Source of the DNA: an uncultured Ruminococcus sp.
Lineage (GTDB): Bacteria > Bacillota > Clostridia > Oscillospirales > Ruminococcaceae
Length of the DNA stretch: 11,672 nucleotides
Assembly (NCBI GenBank): GCA_947175975.1
Contig: CAMWOX010000031.1
Span: 1 to 11,672 of the forward strand
Direction of reading: 5' to 3'
Below, one piece after another: positions 6,093 through 11,672 of this stretch. Numbering within the stretch: position 1 is the stretch's first letter; every line of letters begins with the position of its first letter. The notes beneath the pieces were generated by a model. The model searched no databases. It was not told the origin of the DNA and was given only the letters and a program-made list of their open reading frames with translations. The position numbers were made by a program, and so were the translations under genes.

Positions 6093-9000
6093 ATGCTTAA
6101 ATCAAAATTCGGCAAGAAGCTTGCGTCAAGTATCACAGCGCTGGCTATGGTTGCAAGCGCATCCGCAGCTTCTATCTCTACCCTGACCGCTTCAGCAGGT
6201 ATGCTGACTGGCGAGGGTACATTTGAAACCGGCGCAGGTCTGCCGTGGCATATCTGCGAGAACGGTACTGCGCAGATGGCATTTGAGATCAATGACGGCG
6301 TTTACGCAATCCAGATCAAGAACCCCGGTGGTAGATCCAACGGTGGTGAAGACAGATGGGACTGCCAGTTCCGTCACAGAGGTCTGTCTGTCACTTATGG
6401 TCACAAATATCGTATTACTTACTCTATTTATGCAACAAATTCCGGTCATGTCTATGCAAAACTGGGTGATGTTACTAACAATGATGCTGAATACTGGCAC
6501 AACAATGGTAATAAACTTAGCCTGGATTCCTACACACCTGGTATGTCCCAGGCTGATCTGGAATCAGCTCTGAAAAATGCAACTGGTAAGGAAACCACAA
6601 GCAATCAGAATGACTGGGATGTCAAGTATTATGAAGGCTGGAACACATGGAAGGATGATCAGATTCCGGCGAAAACATGGGTGACAAAGTCCTATGAATT
6701 CTACATTGACAAGTCATACATGGAAAATATTAAAGAGCATCCAACAGGCAAGAATACTGTTGAATGGACATTCCACTTCGGTGGTGACGGTGAGTATACA
6801 CCATCTCCATGCTTCCCGGCTGAGACGATTATCAAGTTCGATAACTTGGCATTGATCGATATGGATGGCAATGAGGATGATTATGTTGCAGAGCCGCCCA
6901 AGGAGCAGAAGGACATCGTTTTGAACCAGGTTGGTTTCTATCCGAATCTGGCAAAGAAAGCAACAGCAGAAGTAGCACAGGGTGCTGCACCGCAGGCATT
7001 TGAAGTCAAGGATTCTTCTGGTACTGTTGTATATTCCGGCACAACCGGCGAAACAAAGTATGATGCAACAGCGGAAGAATATGTTCAGGAAATAGATTTC
7101 TCTGATTTAAAAACAGTTGGCGATGGTTATACAGTATCTGTTGGCGGTAAGACATCTCTGCCGTTCAGCATTGGCGATAACATCTATGATGGCTTGCTGA
7201 CAGACGCTATGAACTACTACTATCTGAACCGTTCCGGTGTGGATATTGAACAGCAGTATGTTTCTGACTCTAAGGATCAGGGTTCCAAGACGACTTCCGA
7301 TCTGACACCGGCTCGTAAGGCAGGTCATAAACCGGATACGGCTGAGGTTGCAGATGAATGGGTATATATCTATACTTCTGAACCAAGTTATCCTACTTCT
7401 ATTGATGTAACAGGCGGTTGGTATGATGCCGGCGACTATGGTAAGTATGTTGTAAACGGCGGTGTTGCTATGTGGACACTGGCAAATACTTATGAAAGAT
7501 CCTTCACACAGGGCAAAGCTGACAAGTGGGCTGATGGTTCTGGTACAGTTAAGATTCCGGAAACTGGTAACAATACACCGGATATTCTCGATGAACTGAT
7601 GTGGGAAGCTGACTTCTTCGAGGCAATGATGCGTGATGATGGCATGGTATACCACAAGATGCATGACTACAAGTGGACTGGTCTGGGTGTTATGCCTTAT
7701 ATTGATAGTACAGACGAAAAGACAATCGCTACCAACAACCCGAAGCGTATTGTAAAGCCTGTTACTTATGCAGCGACTCTGAACGCAGCAGCATCCTGGG
7801 CACAGCTGTCCCGTCTGCTGAAAGATTGCGGCAATTCCAAGGCAGGTCATTATCAGGAACTGGCTGAAAAGGCATATGCAGCAGCTAAGAGTGCATTCAC
7901 AGCGAAATATGGTGATATTTATGCTGATGTAGATGGCGACTATACCAAGGACACGGCATTTGCTCCGATGGAACAGAACAAGGGCGGCGGACCTTACGGT
8001 GATACCCGTGTATCTGACGAATTCTACTGGGCTTCTACTGAGCTGTTCATTACAACCGGCAAGGATGAGTATGGCACAGATATGAGAGCTTATGGCGATG
8101 CATTTGCTCTTCCGACTGCTGTATTCGGCGGCGAGAACAAGGGCGACCCGACCTCCTTTACATGGGGTACTCTGGAAGCACTTGGTACAATGTCTTTGGC
8201 TTTGAATCCGGATGTTCTGACAGATGCTGAAAAGAAACAGGTGGAAGAAAATATCCAGAAGGCAGCTGACAACTATCTCAAGATTGAAGCAGATTCCGGT
8301 TACGGTACAAACTATAAGGGTCAGGATTACTCTGTAGAAATTACCAGAATTATTGGTGATGAAGCTTCTACAGAGACGAAGGATCTCGTTGGTGCTTATG
8401 GCTGGGGTTCTAACTCCATGGTTGCAAACAATGCAATTGTTATGGGTCTTGCTTATGATCTGACTGGCGATATTTCCTACCTCAATGGTGTATCTTCCTC
8501 CCTTGACTACCTCATGGGTAGAAACGCAATGGAGAACTCCTACATCACAGGCTGGGGTACAGAGACAACTGAGTTCCCGCACCACAGATACTGGTGTCCG
8601 CAGATGAAGGCTGGCTGGCCATATGCACCGTCCGGTTGTATGTCCGGTGGTCCGAACTCTGCAATGAACGACCCAATGATCCAGGGTGCTGGCTACAAGA
8701 TTGGCGAACTTGCACCGCAGAAGTGCTACTATGACCAGAACGATGCTTGGTCTGTAAACGAGATCACCATCAACTGGAATGCACCTCTGGTATGGGTATC
8801 TTCTTTCATGGAAGATGAAGGTCCGAATGCTGATCCGAATAAGAAGCCTGAGGACACTACAAATCCTGATGACAAGGACATTCTCTGGGGCGATGCTGAC
8901 GTAAACGGCAAAGTAGAGATCCTGGACGTTGTTCTCATGAACAGAGTTTATGTTGGTGTAGATAAGATTTCAGATGAGGGCAAACTGAATGCTGACACAG

Positions 9001-9095
9001 ATGTGGATTCCAAGATCTCGCTTTCTGACTCTATGAATGTTCTGAAACTTCTGGTTCACCTGTTGGAACAGAAAGATTTCCCGATTAAAGGTTAA
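6093..9095 (+). CDS. Dockerin-bearing CBM4-Ig-GH9 cellulase
   Basis: This is a 1000-residue secreted cellulosomal enzyme. The signal peptide covers about 1-35, with cleavage likely after an Ala-Ser-Ala run. A CBM4-like beta-sandwich module spans about 38-258, ending FHFGGD...IKFDNLALID. An immunoglobulin-like CelD N-terminal domain (272-360, beginning IVLNQVGFYP) precedes the GH9 domain (about 365-908). Catalytic features are DAGDY (D445, D448), HHR at 830-832 and acid E890 in VNEITINWNAPLVW. A short Pro/Asp-rich linker precedes a dockerin at about 931-993, with loops D934-x-D936-x-N938 (D945) and D968-x-D970-x-D972 (D979). The CBM4-Ig-GH9 order is that of CbhA/CelK-type cellobiohydrolases and related endoglucanases; exo or endo action cannot be settled by eye. 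The CBM4-like region is longer than usual (about 220 residues). Codon usage is biased like gdhA, and the gene has its own promoter, a leader hairpin and a strong terminator, all suggesting abundant product. Confidence 0.93.
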   Translation: MLKSKFGKKLASSITALAMVASASAASISTLTASAGMLTGEGTFETGAGLPWHICENGTAQMAFEINDGVYAIQIKNPGGRSNGGEDRWDCQFRHRGLSVTYGHKYRITYSIYATNSGHVYAKLGDVTNNDAEYWHNNGNKLSLDSYTPGMSQADLESALKNATGKETTSNQNDWDVKYYEGWNTWKDDQIPAKTWVTKSYEFYIDKSYMENIKEHPTGKNTVEWTFHFGGDGEYTPSPCFPAETIIKFDNLALIDMDGNEDDYVAEPPKEQKDIVLNQVGFYPNLAKKATAEVAQGAAPQAFEVKDSSGTVVYSGTTGETKYDATAEEYVQEIDFSDLKTVGDGYTVSVGGKTSLPFSIGDNIYDGLLTDAMNYYYLNRSGVDIEQQYVSDSKDQGSKTTSDLTPARKAGHKPDTAEVADEWVYIYTSEPSYPTSIDVTGGWYDAGDYGKYVVNGGVAMWTLANTYERSFTQGKADKWADGSGTVKIPETGNNTPDILDELMWEADFFEAMMRDDGMVYHKMHDYKWTGLGVMPYIDSTDEKTIATNNPKRIVKPVTYAATLNAAASWAQLSRLLKDCGNSKAGHYQELAEKAYAAAKSAFTAKYGDIYADVDGDYTKDTAFAPMEQNKGGGPYGDTRVSDEFYWASTELFITTGKDEYGTDMRAYGDAFALPTAVFGGENKGDPTSFTWGTLEALGTMSLALNPDVLTDAEKKQVEENIQKAADNYLKIEADSGYGTNYKGQDYSVEITRIIGDEASTETKDLVGAYGWGSNSMVANNAIVMGLAYDLTGDISYLNGVSSSLDYLMGRNAMENSYITGWGTETTEFPHHRYWCPQMKAGWPYAPSGCMSGGPNSAMNDPMIQGAGYKIGELAPQKCYYDQNDAWSVNEITINWNAPLVWVSSFMEDEGPNADPNKKPEDTTNPDDKDILWGDADVNGKVEILDVVLMNRVYVGVDKISDEGKLNADTDVDSKISLSDSMNVLKLLVHLLEQKDFPIKG

Positions 9096-9143
9096 GCAAA
9101 TTGATTTTCCGGTGAAATCATCTGGAATATCCGAATACAAGAG

Positions 9144-9173
9144 CAGGACAGCTGAAGAGCTGTCCTGTTTTTT
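9144..9173 (+). terminator. Intrinsic terminator of the second GH9 gene
   Basis: A perfect 10-bp stem (9144-9153 with 9158-9167) with a GAAG loop is followed by six T (9168-9173). A weaker stem (TGATTT 9102-9107 with AAATCA 9115-9120) lies just after the stop codon. The terminator faces the end of the convergent yqfD gene. In the minus direction the same stem lacks a U-run, so it probably works one way only. Confidence 0.93.
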
Positions 9174-9184
9174 ATAAGAAATAA

Positions 9185-10399
9185 TTATTTTGAATCCGGT
9201 TCAGTTTCCTGCACCGGATTGTTTTTTTCCGGCAAAAATTCTGCTGTCATGCCGATTTCGCCTTTTACAGTATAAATAACATGACAGGTGATCTGATCCT
9301 GTGTTGTTGCAAATTCCAGTTTGCGATCCAGAATTTCCGTATCTGCAAGAAAGTTTTTTTCATAACGTACCACTGCGGAATTGAGGGCAAGCTGGAGTTC
9401 CTGTTCGGAGCGTTCTGTAATGGAAGTTTTTGTTTCGGAAGTAACTCTCTTAAAAATTCCACAGGGGAGTTCTCGCCCCAAAAACTGGAATGCTGTATAC
9501 TGTTCTGTGATTTCAGATTCTATATAATCCGGATGATAGAATTGCAGAGGAATTTCAAGATTGAATAGCCTGAACCATTTCTGACAGGTGGATTTTCCGG
9601 TCTGTGTGGTCTGAGAAATCACAAAGGATTCTGTAAATTCTGATTCTTGCTGATAGATTCCGGTAATTTTCGCATAAGCATGACGGAAATGGGTTTGACC
9701 TTCTTCATCTGTAATTATGCCGCTGACAATGACATCCCCTTTTGCAATGCCATCACCGATCAGACACTGGAGCTGACCGTTGTAAACTTCTACATTCGTG
9801 ATCTGTGCATCATATCGGGATATGACATGACAGGGTGTGCGTTCGTGAAGCATTTCCGTCTGTGGTGTTTCTTCTGTGACCTCTACGATCAGTTTGTTTC
9901 CGTTGTGCCGGATGCCTGCCCAGGAAATTTCAGGGATCTGGACTCGTAGAATCGTTTCGCAGTAATCCATATCAATATCCGTGATCCAGCAGCCGATCCG
10001 GACATTTTCCTGCTCCAGAAGTGACAGGATAACGGATTCTGAGACAAGGGAATTGCCCTGAATTTCGATTGTTACAATAATATTAGAATAATAGAACAGA
10101 ATGCAAAATCCCAGGATCATGCCAAGCGGAAGCCCGAATCGGAATTGATACTGTCTGCATTTTCTGAGAATGGATTTTGGTTCTCGGATTTCCAGATGCA
10201 TATGATGCATTGCAGCAAGTTTCTGCAATTCCGGCAGATCACGCCTGAGAATCCGGCAATAAAAGACTTCTCCTTTGCAGTATTGATCCGTACAGGTAAT
10301 ACTGCTTTGCCGGATGGCATTAATCAATGGATAGGGTGTCCGACCGTCAGCACGTACGTCACAAAATTCACGGATTGTCATAGTTGGAATTATTTTCAT
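9185..10399 (-). CDS. yqfD: Sporulation membrane protein YqfD
   Basis: This 404-residue protein matches the Firmicute YqfD family in length and plan. A cytoplasmic N-terminal part of about 85 residues is followed by one membrane segment (about 89-109, GLPLGMILGFCILFYY) and then an outer part that opens with a POTRA/FtsQ-like stretch (about 110-180, IEIQGNSLVSESVI). In Bacillus the gene belongs to the sigma-E mother-cell regulon; its biochemical role is not established. I choose the ATG at 10399, seven bases after the yqfC stop codon, since the 26 extra residues of the longer frame (from 10477) would overlap yqfC. The SD is weak (AAGAG about 12 bases upstream), so translational coupling to yqfC is likely. 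phoH, which often follows yqfD in Firmicutes, is absent: the next gene is the convergent cellulase. Confidence 0.9.
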   Translation of the reverse strand: MKIIPTMTIREFCDVRADGRTPYPLINAIRQSSITCTDQYCKGEVFYCRILRRDLPELQKLAAMHHMHLEIREPKSILRKCRQYQFRFGLPLGMILGFCILFYYSNIIVTIEIQGNSLVSESVILSLLEQENVRIGCWITDIDMDYCETILRVQIPEISWAGIRHNGNKLIVEVTEETPQTEMLHERTPCHVISRYDAQITNVEVYNGQLQCLIGDGIAKGDVIVSGIITDEEGQTHFRHAYAKITGIYQQESEFTESFVISQTTQTGKSTCQKWFRLFNLEIPLQFYHPDYIESEITEQYTAFQFLGRELPCGIFKRVTSETKTSITERSEQELQLALNSAVVRYEKNFLADTEILDRKLEFATTQDQITCHVIYTVKGEIGMTAEFLPEKNNPVQETEPDSK

Positions 10400-10406
10400 G
10401 GAAAAA

Positions 10407-10661
10407 TCAACTCTTTTCGGTGAGCTGTACAGCGGAGATCTTGCCTGTAACCAGCACACTGCTGTCATTATAATCAAAGACTCTCAGATTTGTTCCCCAG
10501 ATTTCGATGATCATATCCAGTGTCTGTAATCTGACCAGAATGTCATTATATTCCAGAATCCTGCGGCAGTTTTCAAGTCGGAGCTGTTCATTGCCGTGCA
10601 GATGCACATAAGTATCCAGATAGACCCAGCCTTGTACGGTGTGTTTGAGACGCTTCCGCAT
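10407..10661 (-). CDS. yqfC: Sporulation protein YqfC (YabP/YqfC family)
   Basis: This 84-residue soluble protein has no signal peptide or membrane segment. Its segments LRLENCRRILEYND and IEIWGTNLRVFDYNDSSVLVTGKI, rich in short beta-strands, are the recognisable core of the YabP/YqfC family. Members are small mother-cell sporulation proteins of unknown mechanism. It is slightly shorter than the Bacillus protein (roughly 90-95 residues). The ATG at 10661 has a purine-rich AAAGAAG element about 12 bases upstream. It is the first gene of a two-gene unit with yqfD, the conserved order in Firmicutes, and a candidate sigma-E promoter lies about 45 bases upstream. Confidence 0.87.
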   Translation of the reverse strand: MRKRLKHTVQGWVYLDTYVHLHGNEQLRLENCRRILEYNDILVRLQTLDMIIEIWGTNLRVFDYNDSSVLVTGKISAVQLTEKS

Positions 10662-10706
10662 TGCATCACACTTCTTTCACAGTAATATCAAATCATTGAT
10701 TACTTG

Positions 10707-10735
10707 ATTTTATGAACGGACTTGTACAGATATTC
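10707..10735 (-). promoter_or_regulatory. Candidate sigma-E-type promoter of yqfC-yqfD
   Basis: On the minus strand GAATATC (10735 to 10729) is followed by a 14-base spacer and CATAAAAT (10714 to 10707). The Bacillus sigma-E pattern is roughly KMATATT, 14-15 bases, CATACAnT, so each element has one mismatch and the spacing fits. The inferred start near 10700 gives a leader of about 40 bases. The match agrees with sigma-E control of these genes in Bacillus, but activity in this organism is inferred. Confidence 0.55.
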
Positions 10736-10792
10736 GTATTGTGCCGCATAAGCAGGAAAATCAGTGCATATCTTGTATAGGTGATGTTATTC

Positions 10793-11672
10793 ATGCAGCT
10801 GATTATTTTTGGGATATTGTTTTTTCTGGTAGGTGCGGTTGTTTTCTATCCTGCTGTTGCAGCGTCTGTGATAGAAGCCGGTCAGCGTTGTGTTTCTGTT
10901 TTGATTCCGTCCCTGTATCTGTTTTCGATTCTGGCAGCTCTGATCGTTCGGACAAGACTGCTTTTTGTCCTGGCAAAGCCGGTTCAGAAATTTTTCCGGA
11001 ACATCCTGCACAGGGATGCAGTATTATGTATGATTCTGATTTTCTCGCAGATCGGGGGTTATCCGGTCGGTGCGCAGATTCTGCATCAGTTATACCAGCA
11101 GAAAGTGATTACCCGACAGCAAGAACAGAATTTGCTTTGTGTGTGTATGGGAAGTGGATTCGGATTTATTCTCGGCACAGCAGGCGGAACACTGCAAACA
11201 GCACTTTTGCTCTGGGCAGTGATCAGCCTGCCGAATATCATTCTGGGGTGGTTTCTGATCCGGGATATGTATCTGGAAAATCAGCAGGCAGAATCCGGAA
11301 TTTCTGAACTGGTTTCTGCTTTTACGCAGAGTGTGGAGAGTGCGGCACAGGCAATGCTGAAAATCTGTGCTATGATTCTGGCCTTTTCCGGATTGATGGG
11401 GATAATCCGGGCATTGCTCGGACACATGCCGCTTGTGATAGAGAGCATTCTGGAAGTCAGTTGTGTAACAGAATATTTACAACATGGCGGAACACTTGCA
11501 GGGGCAGCGGCATTTTTGTCATTCGGGGGTATCTGTGTGCATCTGCAAATTGCAGCCATCACGGAGAATCATTTGCATTTTTTGAAATTCTGGCTGTTCC
11601 GGATTCTGATTGCTGGTATTGTTTTTATTCTGAGCAGGATCATTCTGGGATATTGTATGCCGGATGTGGCAG
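10793..11672 (+). CDS. ylbJ: YlbJ/SpoVV-like sporulation membrane protein, cut by right edge
   Basis: The frame from ATG 10793 stays open to the end of the window (293 codons plus one base) with no stop, so the gene is partial at its 3' end. The protein is strongly hydrophobic with several membrane segments (for example about 1-25, 34-62, 121-155, 190-210, 235-255, 265-288). It carries motifs of the YlbJ nucleoside-recognition (Gate) family: IPSLYLF at 38-44, GGYPVGAQI at 88-96, GSGFGFILGTAGG at 120-132 and SFGGICVHLQI at 243-253. The Bacillus member (about 400 residues) is SpoVV, reported to move dipicolinic acid from mother cell to forespore; the same role here is inference. AGGTGATG (10779-10786), six bases upstream, supports this start; an in-frame ATG at 10784 lies inside that SD. 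It diverges from yqfC, and 10662-10792 is the shared control region. Confidence 0.8.
   Translation, partial: MQLIIFGILFFLVGAVVFYPAVAASVIEAGQRCVSVLIPSLYLFSILAALIVRTRLLFVLAKPVQKFFRNILHRDAVLCMILIFSQIGGYPVGAQILHQLYQQKVITRQQEQNLLCVCMGSGFGFILGTAGGTLQTALLLWAVISLPNIILGWFLIRDMYLENQQAESGISELVSAFTQSVESAAQAMLKICAMILAFSGLMGIIRALLGHMPLVIESILEVSCVTEYLQHGGTLAGAAAFLSFGGICVHLQIAAITENHLHFLKFWLFRILIAGIVFILSRIILGYCMPDVA

Noticed and set aside
7107..8585. 492-codon open frame on the minus strand within the second GH9 gene
   Set aside because: It is antisense to the GH9 catalytic domain, Cys/Ile-rich with no recognisable domain, and explained by the codon bias of the sense gene.
9144..9173. Use of the cellulase terminator as a bidirectional terminator for yqfD
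   Set aside because: On the minus strand the stem is followed by CTCTTGTATTC rather than a U-run, so it is not a convincing intrinsic terminator in that direction.
10400..10477. Longer yqfD start at 10477
   Set aside because: It would overlap the yqfC coding end by about 70 bases and add residues not typical of YqfD; ATG 10399 follows the yqfC stop closely.
10746..10774. Possible plus-strand sigma-E promoter for the ylbJ-like gene (GCATAAG, 14 bases, CATATCTT)
   Set aside because: The elements match poorly, and the predicted start would fall inside the SD at 10779-10786.
10741..11307. 188-codon plus-strand frame starting before the ylbJ-like gene
   Set aside because: It is Ser/Cys/Arg-rich without membrane segments or motifs; the frame beginning at 10793 carries the YlbJ-family motifs and an SD.

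Overview
The window looks like chromosomal DNA of a fibre-degrading, low-to-mid-GC clostridial bacterium, most likely a cellulosome-producing Ruminococcus or close relative (for example near R. flavefaciens). The evidence is two secreted family 9 glycoside hydrolases, each ending in a two-repeat type I-like dockerin, next to an NADP-type glutamate dehydrogenase and Firmicute sporulation genes. The genus assignment is inference; no rRNA or other phylogenetic marker is present.

Layout. Bases 1-253 form a probable divergent control region: a minus-strand promoter firing off the left edge, a perfect 10-bp inverted repeat, helically phased T-tracts and the gdhA promoter. gdhA (254-1606, +) ends in a strong intrinsic terminator. 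A 372-base leader region follows, with a consensus promoter, a six-codon upstream ORF, nested and alternative hairpins and an intrinsic terminator 18 bases before an Lsa-like ABC-F gene (1979-3463, +). This has the layout of ribosome-sensing antibiotic attenuators. Next come two cellulases with their own promoters: GH9-CBM3c-dockerin (3551-5854, +) and CBM4-Ig-GH9-dockerin (6093-9095, +), the second ending in a strong terminator. On the opposite strand lie the sporulation pair yqfC-yqfD (10661 down to 9185), with a candidate sigma-E promoter. Diverging from it is a ylbJ/spoVV-like membrane protein gene (10793 onward, +) cut by the right edge.

How the genes work together. The two GH9 enzymes have complementary architectures (CBM3c-assisted processive endoglucanase; CBM4-Ig type often exo-acting) and very similar dockerins, so they probably dock on the same scaffoldin cohesins and act jointly on cellulose. 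GdhA assimilates ammonium and is probably highly expressed. The ABC-F protein would protect the ribosome against lincosamide, streptogramin A or pleuromutilin-type drugs, induced by the drug through its leader. The right-hand genes belong to mother-cell sporulation functions. No insertion sequence, CRISPR array, tRNA or rRNA was seen. The most notable non-coding signal is the ABC-F attenuator leader; the most notable contextual one is a sporulation locus with a sigma-E-like promoter beside cellulosomal cellulases.
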